Below, piece after piece: positions 1-7,635 of a stretch of DNA of 21,939 nt. The notes below the pieces were generated by a model. It had not been told where the DNA came from and did no database searches. It worked only from the letters and a program-made list of their open reading frames with translations. Both the position numbers and the translations under genes were made by a program. The stretch is from Ministeria vibrans ATCC 50519 (lineage: Eukaryota > Opisthokonta > Filasterea): positions 18,622 to 40,560 of the forward strand of contig CALSCP010002083.1 in NCBI GenBank assembly GCA_943704425.1, read 5' to 3'. The first letter of the stretch is position 1; each line of letters opens with the position of its first letter.

Positions 1-44
1 GTAAAAACTGTGCCATACCGAATTTGCGGAATAACTTTTTCCAT
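1..44 (-). other. Outward-facing open frame running off the left end
   Basis: An ATG at 42-44 on the minus strand is preceded by a TATA-rich stretch like that before other genes here. It opens a frame of 14 codons (starting MEKVIPQI) with no stop before the window edge. The same frame occurs at the right end because it lies in the repeat. It may be the start of a gene that continues beyond the assembled sequence, or a chance frame. It is too short to judge by composition. Confidence 0.25.
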
Positions 45-626
45 TATTTGATTATATTAGTTGAATAATTAACTGATATAATTTGTGGCTATTAAAATGT
101 GGTGAGCAGGGCTGGAAAAACAAAAATTTATGCAGAATATTCTTTGATAAGATCAGCCTGCTTAGCACACATATAGGCGTATCCGGCATCATAACCACAC
201 TTGCTATATCGCTTCCTAATACACTTCTTTACACCATCATTATCCCTGTACTGAAGAGTCAACTCGCATTTATCTTCGTTATGTCTTATGTTAAACTCCT
301 TGAAGCATCCCCTATTAGCCCAACGTTTGTGACCATCTCCGCGTAAATGGGACAACATACAATGACGGCCAATTAACTGACCACATTCGCAAGTAATTTT
401 CTCCTTAATATGGTCACTATTAAGCTCATAGTATTCCTTTCTTTTAGCCAACATTTCATCTCTATTAGCAAGATACCTTTTCTGGTCATATTCGCGTCTT
501 GATTGTTTGTGTTCCATATTGTATAGTTCATATACAATACAAATCTTTAAGTGTGTTTCCAAAAAAATGTTTTCATAGCAGTAGAAGAGGAGTAGCAGAG
601 CCCGAACACACACTTATTCACACACT
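3..626. repeat. Left inverted terminal repeat
   Basis: Reading the reverse complement of the right end against the left end gives an inverted repeat of about 624 bp, matching 21314-21937. The stretches I compared base by base are identical, and the encoded proteins are identical. The match stops at 627 (A against C) and fails in the two outermost bases (GT on the left, TC as the complement of the right). It contains one complete gene (128-517). The outer end has no recognisable target-site duplication inside the window. Long inverted repeats with an rve integrase are typical of Polintons and related viruses. Confidence 0.97.
128..517 (-). CDS. Repeat-encoded zinc-finger protein (left copy)
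   Basis: This 129-residue protein is identical to the copy at 21423-21812. The start at 517 is chosen over an upstream in-frame ATG because it follows a TATACAAT box directly, as other genes do, and because the extra 32 residues would be read from promoter sequence. The N-terminal third is highly charged and probably helical. Residues 43-63 form a C-x-C-x11-H-x5-H zinc finger (C43, C45, H57, H63). Residues 75 to about 125 are clearly similar to the last 55 residues of the polymerase-helicase protein (14050-18180). The pattern (YRD..G.KKCI.KRY followed by a helix) recalls AP2-like DNA-binding domains, which is inference. A role in binding genome ends is plausible but unproven. Confidence 0.85.
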   Translation of the reverse strand: MEHKQSRREYDQKRYLANRDEMLAKRKEYYELNSDHIKEKITCECGQLIGRHCMLSHLRGDGHKRWANRGCFKEFNIRHNEDKCELTLQYRDNDGVKKCIRKRYSKCGYDAGYAYMCAKQADLIKEYSA

Positions 627-632
627 ATTTTC

Positions 633-968
633 TCACTCTCCGTCTGAATCACTGTCTTCATCATCAGTAAAAAACTCACCAAGCTCTTCGTATCCAGTAT
701 TAAAACATTCACACTCATCAAGTGGACATTTTGCATAGTGTTCTAAGCGTGGTACACATCCATCACAAACCGATACATCATTAGACTTAATTATGATATG
801 ACATTCACTTTTTAAATGGAACTGATGTTTATCACTTGACCAGTATTCTTCAATTTCCTCATCTGTTTTAAGATCATATTTTACTCCTAATGGTTGGAAA
901 CAATCTGTGCAGAACACGTATTCACATGCCCTACATTTTTCAAGAGCATAATCACAATTTGCACACAT
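633..968 (-). CDS. Small Cys-rich, zinc-binding protein with acidic tail
   Basis: This 111-residue protein has many paired cysteines: C2/C5, C12/C15, C20/C23, C56-H57, C68/C71, C81, C86 and C88. That suggests two or more zinc-binding modules of the RING, FYVE or zinc-ribbon sort. The C-terminal 15 residues are almost all Asp, Glu and Ser. The stop lies only a few bases inside the left terminal repeat boundary. Its upstream region (974-1021) is the same 48 bp found upstream of the unrelated gene at 20945-21322. It carries a GGCTTAAAGA box 28 nt before the ATG, which suggests early expression. A host-interaction role such as a ubiquitin ligase is possible, but no family is recognised. Confidence 0.8.
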   Translation of the reverse strand: MCANCDYALEKCRACEYVFCTDCFQPLGVKYDLKTDEEIEEYWSSDKHQFHLKSECHIIIKSNDVSVCDGCVPRLEHYAKCPLDECECFNTGYEELGEFFTDDEDSDSDGE

Positions 969-973
969 TATAT

Positions 974-1021
974 TATTAAGCTATTAAATAAGCATGTCTT
1001 TAAGCCCTTTTTTATTCGTTT
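974..1021 (-). promoter_or_regulatory. Inner inverted repeat / promoter, left copy
   Basis: The reverse complement of this 48-bp stretch is identical to 20889-20936. It holds the box GGCTTAAAGA (997-1006, minus strand), then ATTTAATAGCTTAAT, and leads into the TATA-like bases next to the ATG at 968. Each copy sits upstream of the second gene from its own end and reads outward. Confidence 0.85.
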
Positions 1022-1035
1022 ATTTCTTAATAAAC
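1018..1035 (-). terminator. Hairpin just downstream of the spike-like gene
   Basis: GTTTATT and AATAAAC form a perfect 7-bp stem with a 4-nt loop, 2 bases past the stop of the 1038-1775 gene. It overlaps the edge of the promoter repeat. It could mark a transcript 3' end, but no T-tract or known signal supports this. Confidence 0.35.
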
Positions 1036-1037
1036 AC

Positions 1038-1775
1038 TTATTGCCCTGGAGAATAACTCAGACAATACTCCATCTGTGCATGCAATGTTACACCACTAGA
1101 TAGTGTTTTAGCTTGAACCCAGACATCTGTCATTTCAGCGACCTTAAAATGATCAAATTTCACATCAACAGAACCATAAAACATAGAACTGAACATAATC
1201 TTAGCAGGCTCACCATTCTTCTGTGACCAGATAGTTACTTGCCCGTCATCAGATCCGTCTACACGAGCCCTTAATACGTAAGCATTGTACGCCTTAGGAA
1301 CACTGAAATAGCAATCCATATCTCTGTTAACAAAGGATGAATCGATCAACGGAATAGTCCGGTACACGACTGCTGGTACACCTGCTGTTACAGTTCCACT
1401 ACCGACTCTAACATAGCCTTCATTACCACTACTAGACCCTACAACTGAAGCTTCCACCGAGTTAACACGGATAAAGTCGGCCACCATATTAACCCCTGTT
1501 TGTCCGTTGAGTACGACTGTTTCTTGAACTCTATCCCAGTTACTATTAAGACCTTTAACAATGACCTCTTCACATCCGGTTCCAGCACTGGCATCATTTG
1601 CGTCAGTGCTTGCTAACAGCATAGTTAAGGCAGAACCTGGAAACACGATAGGATCATTAGAGATATCACCATACGAAGTATCACCATTCTCTGTGTATCC
1701 TCGTGTTACCGCAAGTTCTCGTCTGTAATCTTCGCCGAACATAATGTTGCTTATCACACCTGATTTTGATGTCAT
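1038..1775 (-). CDS. Putative virion spike/fibre protein, paralogue of the 11846-12571 product
   Basis: This 245-residue protein is rich in Ser, Gly, Val and Thr, with a beta-strand-like pattern and no signal peptide or membrane segment. Its middle part aligns by eye with the product of 11846-12571: both have ST.A.D..AG.G, then about 25 residues to ETV.LNG or ETI.LNG, then a RVNSLE-like element, then G-S-S. I associate this middle domain with structural or spike proteins of many aquatic viruses and phages. That is recollection, not a search. The remaining parts differ, which suits a receptor-binding head on a shared base. The start is preceded by an AATATAAAAG box. It is the most distal member of the leftward virion block. 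Confidence 0.7.
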   Translation of the reverse strand: MTSKSGVISNIMFGEDYRRELAVTRGYTENGDTSYGDISNDPIVFPGSALTMLLASTDANDASAGTGCEEVIVKGLNSNWDRVQETVVLNGQTGVNMVADFIRVNSVEASVVGSSSGNEGYVRVGSGTVTAGVPAVVYRTIPLIDSSFVNRDMDCYFSVPKAYNAYVLRARVDGSDDGQVTIWSQKNGEPAKIMFSSMFYGSVDVKFDHFKVAEMTDVWVQAKTLSSGVTLHAQMEYCLSYSPGQ

Positions 1776-1806
1776 ATTACTTTTATATTAATGGAACAGA
1801 ATTTAT

Positions 1807-2313
1807 TTAACAGCGTGTTAGTTCACTGGCTAAGAATTGTTTTCCACGAATAGGTTTTCCTGTTTTAAAGTTCTTAATAGAGTGCATACCAAGCTTTTCC
1901 CTAACAACCTTGTATAAACCCTTAGCGTCACCATTAATACGGACTAAAGTGCCAGTTGCAATGAGGTGTTTCTCATTTCCTACCATTCGCTCTATGTTAA
2001 TGTCTACTTCATGTCTTACAGGTTTAACCACTTTAGATAACATTGATTCAATAAATGCAAGCTCTTCCTCGTCTCCGCAACCAGTTCTTCTTGCATGTTC
2101 TACGTACATGTTCATTAACGCTTCTATTTGATGCTTAGGTTCTTCAGAGTTAATAGCTTCGGTAATCTCATTCTGTAACCGTTCTGATTCTACCTTATCA
2201 GGATTTAACGTTTGTTGTTGTGTGTTCTCCTTATGGAACTGTGATCGAGCGTGTTGTTTGCGGTTCTTGAACGTGTACTTCTTTCCACATTCACAATCTA
2301 AATATTCAGGCAT
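1807..2313 (-). CDS. Zinc-finger protein of unknown function
   Basis: This 168-residue protein starts with a C-x-C-x11-H-x5-H finger (C7, C9, H21, H27). The spacing is identical to that in the repeat-encoded protein and in the product of 13630-13920. A Gln/Glu-rich helical linker follows (about 30-75), then a C-terminal region from about residue 105 that mixes strands and basic residues and may be a separate small domain. Its place between virion genes suggests a virion or late function such as DNA packaging or a core role, but nothing proves it. The ATG follows AGTATAGTTATACA. A short inverted repeat (1808-1820) overlaps the stop codon. Confidence 0.75.
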   Translation of the reverse strand: MPEYLDCECGKKYTFKNRKQHARSQFHKENTQQQTLNPDKVESERLQNEITEAINSEEPKHQIEALMNMYVEHARRTGCGDEEELAFIESMLSKVVKPVRHEVDINIERMVGNEKHLIATGTLVRINGDAKGLYKVVREKLGMHSIKNFKTGKPIRGKQFLASELTRC

Positions 2314-2368
2314 TGTATAACTATACTTAAGATATTTCTTAATACCTTAACTACTGCTTAATACGCAC

Positions 2369-2611
2369 TCATTCCTTCACCTCTAGGTAGTCAAAATAAG
2401 GACTTTTTAAGTCAAAATTCTTTCTATACCGTTTTTCACATACTTTTTTTGTATAGGCAACTTGTGAGATGCTATCATTTATTTCTTCGATAAGAACTTT
2501 ACTATGACGAGTATCTACGACAAGATTATGAATTTCTTGAAGGGTGATACACATTTCACTTAATTTGTTAGCAATTGCTTTATGTTCTGCCTGTGTAAGC
2601 TCTTGTTTCAT
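2369..2611 (-). CDS. Small helical, coiled-coil-like protein
   Basis: This 80-residue protein is made mostly of Glu, Lys, Leu, Ile and Gln in a heptad-like pattern over residues 1-55, with a short basic and aromatic C-terminal part (about 56-80). It has no membrane segment or zinc ligands. The ATG follows GAGTATA directly. It sits between the zinc-finger gene and the basic protein gene in the leftward virion block, so a minor virion or assembly role is likely. No family is recognised. Confidence 0.7.
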   Translation of the reverse strand: MKQELTQAEHKAIANKLSEMCITLQEIHNLVVDTRHSKVLIEEINDSISQVAYTKKVCEKRYRKNFDLKSPYFDYLEVKE

Positions 2612-2638
2612 TATACTCTTAAAGAATATTTTATTTAT

Positions 2639-2962
2639 TTACTTTCTACCCTTCCTCTTGCCACCACCGCGTTTTCTTCCAGCACCAGATGATCCGAGCT
2701 TTCCTTTTACTTTAGTAATGCCTTTGTTAAGACCCTTATTAAGCGTATCATGTGAGGCTGTTAAGATCTGTTTTCTATTATCTGCGACCTGTTTACGAAG
2801 AAATGATTTGAATTTGCTGTCTCCTACCCTTCCTGTTGTGACGTTAGCAATAGCGTGATTAAGACCACTGTTAAGCTGTTTATTTGCGAAAGATATCAAT
2901 TTTCCTTGGTGTTGTTGTAACTGTTTGCTAGCGAATGATTTGACTGAATCAAAGAAACCCAT
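2639..2962 (-). CDS. Basic protein with amphipathic N-terminus, probably a minor virion/core protein
   Basis: This 107-residue protein opens with MGFFDSVKSF, an amphipathic helix. Two imperfect helical segments around LISFANKQLNSGLNHAI and LTASHDTLNKGLNKGI follow; they resemble each other (both contain LN.GLN.AI or LNKGLNKGI), suggesting an internal duplication. The last 20 residues are almost only Gly, Arg and Lys, as expected for nucleic-acid binding. Small proteins of this kind (amphipathic helix plus basic tail) occur as internal virion proteins in adenovirus-like lineages. The ATG follows GTAGTATA. It lies immediately downstream of the three capsid-like genes. Confidence 0.75.
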   Translation of the reverse strand: MGFFDSVKSFASKQLQQHQGKLISFANKQLNSGLNHAIANVTTGRVGDSKFKSFLRKQVADNRKQILTASHDTLNKGLNKGITKVKGKLGSSGAGRKRGGGKRKGRK

Positions 2963-2986
2963 TATACTACCTATTTAGATAATAAA

Positions 2987-4303
2987 TTAGAGTGATTCAA
3001 TGAGATCAACATTTCCATTAGCAACATCAATCTGGAGCATCTGTTGGCATACAATCCACATGTACGCAACCGGTGTAATAGTATCTATACCAGCGTTATG
3101 ATTAAGAGTCACTTCAAGGGGAGATGAGTCGATACGAGTGGAGTTCACGAATGAATCAGGCTGGGTAGCATCTGGCTGGAATGAGAAGGAAAGATAAGTG
3201 TATGCTCCTTCATATATTGCTTCACTGCTATTTCCCCAAGCCTGTACTGTATCGTCTAATAGCACACCTGACGAACCGACTGACTCTTTAATGAAAGTGC
3301 CTAGTGGGGCCCATAGTTCGCGCTCTGGACTGGCATCTTTAGCAATAGTGTAAAGCTGTCTAGTAGCCTTCTGAGCCTTCTCAAAGTACTGTTTACCGTT
3401 GTATTTGATGTTAACAGTCAAATTGTCAGCTCCATCAACATACGAGTTTTCACTTCCTAAGATAGTAGCTCCGAGCCTTGGAAGCGCGATGTGAACAGTC
3501 TTCACATACATGTTTGCAGGCAACATAGTTATTGTTGTTGTTGTGGAGCTACTAACAGCCTTACTAGTGCACATAACATGATCAATAGGTAGAACTAATG
3601 GCATCTCACGCATAGCATTCATAACAGGGTCAGGATACTTCAATAGATTGAGTACGAGTTGTGAGGCAGAAATAGCATACCCAGTTTCTCCTCCATTTGG
3701 AACCATAATATCAGAGTACGCAGATGACGGTTTGAAGTCTATTTCGATCGTAATAGGGTCATTCATAGCAAACAACGGGACCTCAAGTTTAAACAGGTTA
3801 GAGAATGCCTTAAGTGGCAATATAGTAGTGTATGTAGTAGATGGCAGTTGTGTGTATGTAACAGACTGTTCAGGTTCCCAGTTAGCGACATCAAAACCGT
3901 TGGAATTAGCTACGGGTTCAAATCGTAGTTGACGACCCTGTTGATACAATGCTTTCTCTGGATTGTCCATCAACTCACGTTCTTGATTAGCTTTTATTAT
4001 AAGGAAGGCTGAGGCGTTAATAGGCACTGAAGCGATCTGTGTTCCTCCGTTGTAAACAGTGAACTGAGCAATGATTGAATAAGCTCCTGATACGGTGCTA
4101 GAAAAGGCATCAGCGCCAACACTGACTATGTCAAAAGTAATGTAACTTGAATCACCATCTAAGATATCTGTTTTAGGGAACTTATACCTACATCTATCTG
4201 CTGTCAAGTCATCTGGGTTTATAACCTGTGTGCTATACGATGTAGTAGCTTTACGTGATTCTGACAACATGTGAAATTTTCTTTCGAATGAACTGTTAGA
4301 CAT
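2987..4303 (-). CDS. Putative double jelly-roll capsid protein, paralogue 1
   Basis: This 438-residue protein is the longest of three consecutive genes of similar size and build. It is rich in Ser, Thr, Val, Asn and Pro with alternating hydrophobic residues, as in beta-barrel capsid proteins. About midway it has the pattern PLFAMNDPITIEIDFKP followed after about 20 residues by YAISASQLVLNLLKY. The other two paralogues have the same strand order at this point, which resembles the end of the first jelly roll in double jelly-roll major capsid proteins. The C-terminal strand (AYMWIVCQQMLQIDV) also matches in position. Which of the three is the main hexon-like protein cannot be decided here. No cleavage site or protease partner is evident. 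The ATG is preceded by AAGTATATAACAA. Confidence 0.7.
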   Translation of the reverse strand: MSNSSFERKFHMLSESRKATTSYSTQVINPDDLTADRCRYKFPKTDILDGDSSYITFDIVSVGADAFSSTVSGAYSIIAQFTVYNGGTQIASVPINASAFLIIKANQERELMDNPEKALYQQGRQLRFEPVANSNGFDVANWEPEQSVTYTQLPSTTYTTILPLKAFSNLFKLEVPLFAMNDPITIEIDFKPSSAYSDIMVPNGGETGYAISASQLVLNLLKYPDPVMNAMREMPLVLPIDHVMCTSKAVSSSTTTTITMLPANMYVKTVHIALPRLGATILGSENSYVDGADNLTVNIKYNGKQYFEKAQKATRQLYTIAKDASPERELWAPLGTFIKESVGSSGVLLDDTVQAWGNSSEAIYEGAYTYLSFSFQPDATQPDSFVNSTRIDSSPLEVTLNHNAGIDTITPVAYMWIVCQQMLQIDVANGNVDLIESL

Positions 4304-4364
4304 TTGTTATATACTTAACCAATGAAAAAAATCATCGGTTAAATCAAACCTATTAAGGAACTGT

Positions 4365-5588
4365 TTAAGAGCTAACGGATAGACTGTTAGGGGTTATTGT
4401 TAGGGTCTTAATTACATCAAAGAATGTGTACACATTAGTCGGGTTGCTAACGTCTGATTCAATAGCCATGTTAAGGTTACTATTGATCATTCTCACACCA
4501 TCATCATTTAAGAGGTAGCCGACTGCAAAATTCTGGACTGGATTTGAGCTATCTGAGTACGTTAATGGATCAAGGTTGTTTAGTACGCGGTCTTGATCAG
4601 GCTTAGCACTATGCGTCACAGCCTCTACATAGTTGCGACATAGGGCACTTTTATTTGTGTTAGTAGCACCTGTAACAGCGTACTTAAGTGGGTCTAACCG
4701 GCCGTTCACTGAGAGACTAGTTGACAATACATCAATGACACTATTCTGGAAACTATCAGCTTCTTGGTTTGACTCCTCTGAACTCAACATAAATCCATAG
4801 TATACTGATTTGAGTGCACTGTAATTAACAACTGAATACACCTGATCTTGCTGTGATTGAATCTGGCTTGGTAAGCAATCTACGGATGGATATTGGAATT
4901 GCATAATACCATTGTTCGCAACCCATTCAAGTGCACGTTTTGCTTTCCATTCGTTTGTCGGTTCTAATGAAACATATGAAAGTTCACAGTCTGACAAAGT
5001 GTAGTATGTTGTTCCCAGTGCTCCACCAGACTGATCAAATGAAAAAGATGCTCCATCGACTAATCTGATTTCAATTCTTAGCCCACCAAATTCTTCTAAT
5101 GTAACCTGTTCTGAGAGTGCTAGTATAGGTGACATAAGCTCCATACTAAAGGATGAATCAACCTCGGAAAGAATCTTACAAGTGTCATGTGAAACAGAGT
5201 TAAGACACTCATTAGTAAGTCCTGCCATGAGTTTCTGTGGACCGTGAAGTGAGGACATTCTAGTGGATACATATCTGGCATAGCATTGAGTGGTCTCAGC
5301 TGTGTTATTAGACTTCAAACCTTTGATTGTTATTGTGTCAATAAGCGACTGTACACCAGCGTAATTACTGTATGACAGATCCTCCGATGGTGAAGGAGCC
5401 ACATCACTACCAGTTCTCATTTTTAAAACTCCATTAAAATGAAGACTGCCACGCTTAATAAACTCAGTTTCGTTGGCAATTACAATATTCATTTGATTGG
5501 AAGAATTCTGTGAACTAAATGTACTTCCATTCTGTACTGTAACGTTTCTGTTTGATCTTCTTGCGATATCGCCTACTTGCAAAGACAT
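4365..5588 (-). CDS. Putative double jelly-roll capsid protein, paralogue 2
   Basis: This 407-residue beta-rich protein is the middle gene of the capsid-like trio. Its N-terminal arm is polar (MSLQVGDIARRSNRN), followed by a strand-like stretch near residue 45. The mid-protein element GGLRIEIRLVDG, then YTLSDCELSYVSLEP about 25 residues later, corresponds in order and spacing to the same element in both neighbours. The C-terminal strand VYTFFDVIKTLTITP also matches. Identity with the paralogues is low, so they diverged long ago. It could be the principal capsid protein or a specialised capsomer subunit. The ATG follows CTAATATAAG. It ends 61 bp before the next gene in the block. Confidence 0.7.
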   Translation of the reverse strand: MSLQVGDIARRSNRNVTVQNGSTFSSQNSSNQMNIVIANETEFIKRGSLHFNGVLKMRTGSDVAPSPSEDLSYSNYAGVQSLIDTITIKGLKSNNTAETTQCYARYVSTRMSSLHGPQKLMAGLTNECLNSVSHDTCKILSEVDSSFSMELMSPILALSEQVTLEEFGGLRIEIRLVDGASFSFDQSGGALGTTYYTLSDCELSYVSLEPTNEWKAKRALEWVANNGIMQFQYPSVDCLPSQIQSQQDQVYSVVNYSALKSVYYGFMLSSEESNQEADSFQNSVIDVLSTSLSVNGRLDPLKYAVTGATNTNKSALCRNYVEAVTHSAKPDQDRVLNNLDPLTYSDSSNPVQNFAVGYLLNDDGVRMINSNLNMAIESDVSNPTNVYTFFDVIKTLTITPNSLSVSS

Positions 5589-5672
5589 TCTTATATTAGA
5601 AGGATAGATTTTAAATATTGCCCTTAGGCAACATTTAAAACGTCATTTATAACAACTGTATTAGCCGATTGT

Positions 5673-6836
5673 TTAATCCATTACCTCGACGCTACCAGGA
5701 CGTAACATAATTGTTCTTACGAAGTAAGTCCATGTGTAGTATGTCTTTGTCACAGCTGGTGAAGATAAGTTCAGAAGCAAGGTAAATTCTTTGTTTAACA
5801 GATCAAGAGCTCTATTAGCTCCGGCGAACGAACGAGCATAAATTATGGTGTCACTGTTATCAAGAGATTCCCAGTTAGTGACTGGAACACCAATTGAAGC
5901 ATAAGCATTAGCAAGTTCGTTGTTAGCAATCTGGTTATACGCTTTTGATGTTGATACTTTACTATTAGGGGTGTTAACACCTCCGATTCTGAACTGATAA
6001 GAAGAGTTTCCACCTGGAGAATCCTTGATAGGTAAGAACTTTGTTCTGTCATCTATGTCATTAAACTTACTTGTGTCAAAGGCCATAGTGAATGATGCGA
6101 CGCAATCGTGGTGATTAGATGAGGGACTGAGCTGGAACACAGGGTTAACAAGAGCACTAGTAGCATTGTTAATAGTCTGTGAACAGGTGATAAAGTTCAA
6201 CATAACACCATCCTTATTGTATCTATCCATGATATATGCACTGTATTCTTCTCTCGTAGCGTCAGGTATGTTCTTTTCACTAACAGTAAGGAACACATTG
6301 GACACAGTGAATGCTCCATCAGTGATAGGAGTAGGATCAGTTGAAGCCTGTGAAATAGCGAGCGTGTTAGATGCTAATTTAATACGTATGGTTAATCCTT
6401 GTTTCATGATCTTTAATGGCCAGCATGTGGCTTTGGCGAACACTCCTGAGAAAGCACTTAGAGGAAGAACCCATGTTTGCGTTACATTTCCTTCATCATC
6501 AACACCTTGAGATATCATCCTGTACCCATTGATACCATTATGTGATGCACTAACACGTTGCTTATTAGCCACTTCAAGACCAATGTTGTTAAGATTCTCG
6601 ATGTCGGTGTTATCGGCCCTTGTCACCATCTCATCTAACACTCCAAATGCTCCAGCATCTTCATCAAACGCTGGTGTTCCTGCTGTGCTAGTTAAAGCTA
6701 TATCAAGAGTAAAATACGACTCAGTTAGGCAGACAAAATCACGCGGTGGAATAGCGAGATCAATAAGCTGATTTTCAGTAAATGATGCACCATTAGATGG
6801 GCCATAGCGTGTCACGATTTCACTTTGTTTACTCAT
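5673..6836 (-). CDS. Putative double jelly-roll capsid protein, paralogue 3
   Basis: This 387-residue protein is the first capsid-like gene after the packaging ATPase, in the ATPase-next-to-capsid arrangement common in Polinton-like viruses. The N-terminus is polar, and a strand-like segment (ESYFTLDIALTS) lies near residue 40. The mid-protein signature is KQGLTIRIKLASN, then GAFTVSNVFLTVSEKNI, in the same order as its two neighbours. The C-terminal strand TYYTWTYFVRTIMLRPGSVE is the most hydrophobic of the three. Other beta-sandwich virion proteins remain possible. The ATG follows GGTATATAAACT. A small inverted repeat (5667-5678) spans the stop codon. Confidence 0.7.
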   Translation of the reverse strand: MSKQSEIVTRYGPSNGASFTENQLIDLAIPPRDFVCLTESYFTLDIALTSTAGTPAFDEDAGAFGVLDEMVTRADNTDIENLNNIGLEVANKQRVSASHNGINGYRMISQGVDDEGNVTQTWVLPLSAFSGVFAKATCWPLKIMKQGLTIRIKLASNTLAISQASTDPTPITDGAFTVSNVFLTVSEKNIPDATREEYSAYIMDRYNKDGVMLNFITCSQTINNATSALVNPVFQLSPSSNHHDCVASFTMAFDTSKFNDIDDRTKFLPIKDSPGGNSSYQFRIGGVNTPNSKVSTSKAYNQIANNELANAYASIGVPVTNWESLDNSDTIIYARSFAGANRALDLLNKEFTLLLNLSSPAVTKTYYTWTYFVRTIMLRPGSVEVMD

Positions 6837-6863
6837 AGTTTATATACCTTAGCGAGAATTTAA

Positions 6864-7601
6864 TTACAGTTTGTCATCTTCATCTATTAACCGGTAATTA
6901 TACCGCTTATACATTTTGTTCTTCTCCTTGTTAAAGTGTAGAAATGGCCTTCCTTCTTCTTCTTCATCATCATCCTTCCATGCTTCATTCAGGATTTGCT
7001 TGCCATTTTTAGTGTTCAGAAACTCCTCTAATAGGACATCTACTTCCTTCTTGTTAGACATCTTAAAGGCTATTAAACTGGTTAGGTTAGTACGGATAGT
7101 ACTAGGAATCATTCTAATACGCTGACATGTGATAATGACGGAAACACCAAAATGTCTTGCCATAATGATCATACGACTCATAATACCCCTATTCCCACTA
7201 GCTTGAAGCTCACCAGCGCAATCATCCAAGATAAGTAATGTACGATCCTTTCTACCTGTAACTGAAGCCTTTTGAAAGATCTCATAAATTGTGCCCTCAT
7301 TGTACTCTTCAAACACCTTATCATCGTCTAGATTCATCAGATCAAATGGGTTAGCCTGGGCTGTGTTTTTTGCATTGACAGATATTAAGTAGACGTTATC
7401 AAAGTAGTTCTTGTACCAATTTAACAAAGTGCTTACTAAGAGGAAACTTTTACCACTTCCTGAAGGGCCACACACCAATAATCTACACGGATGTTGAATA
7501 GGCAGGTTATCAGGGTGATCCGGGAGTCTAGCAGGTAAGTCAAGATGCTTAACTCTAAAGTCTTTATCAAGATCATTAATAGGTTTCTTATTTCGAGTCA
7601 T
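6864..7601 (-). CDS. Genome-packaging ATPase (A32-like, FtsK-HerA group)
   Basis: This 245-residue protein has a Walker A motif GPSGSGKS at residues 45-52 and a Walker B motif TLLILDDC at 121-128. A strand ending in CQ (SVIITCQR) and an R-x-N element (IRTN) follow. Together these are the pattern of packaging ATPases of the A32 type in Polintons, virophages and large DNA viruses. Length and position beside the capsid genes fit. The protein is thought to drive DNA into preformed capsids. An acidic run lies near residues 210-218. The gene is the first of the leftward block and shares a 34-bp spacer with the rightward gene at 7636. Confidence 0.93.
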   Translation of the reverse strand: MTRNKKPINDLDKDFRVKHLDLPARLPDHPDNLPIQHPCRLLVCGPSGSGKSFLLVSTLLNWYKNYFDNVYLISVNAKNTAQANPFDLMNLDDDKVFEEYNEGTIYEIFQKASVTGRKDRTLLILDDCAGELQASGNRGIMSRMIIMARHFGVSVIITCQRIRMIPSTIRTNLTSLIAFKMSNKKEVDVLLEEFLNTKNGKQILNEAWKDDDEEEEGRPFLHFNKEKNKMYKRYNYRLIDEDDKL

Positions 7602-7635
7602 AACAGATATATAATTATATCACATAATAATATAA
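7602..7635. promoter_or_regulatory. Divergent promoter between the two virion gene blocks
   Basis: Only 34 bp separate two divergent start codons. The spacer is almost all A and T and contains TATATAATTATAT in the centre and AATATAA directly before the rightward ATG. It must hold the promoters of both the ATPase block and the rightward morphogenesis block, so 5' leaders are very short on both sides. Confidence 0.75.

Noticed and set aside
128-613. The longer 161-residue version of the repeat-encoded gene starting at 613 (or 21327 at the right end)
   Set aside because: The extra 32 residues are read from the CTTAAAGA promoter region. The inner ATG has the expected TATACAAT box and spacing.
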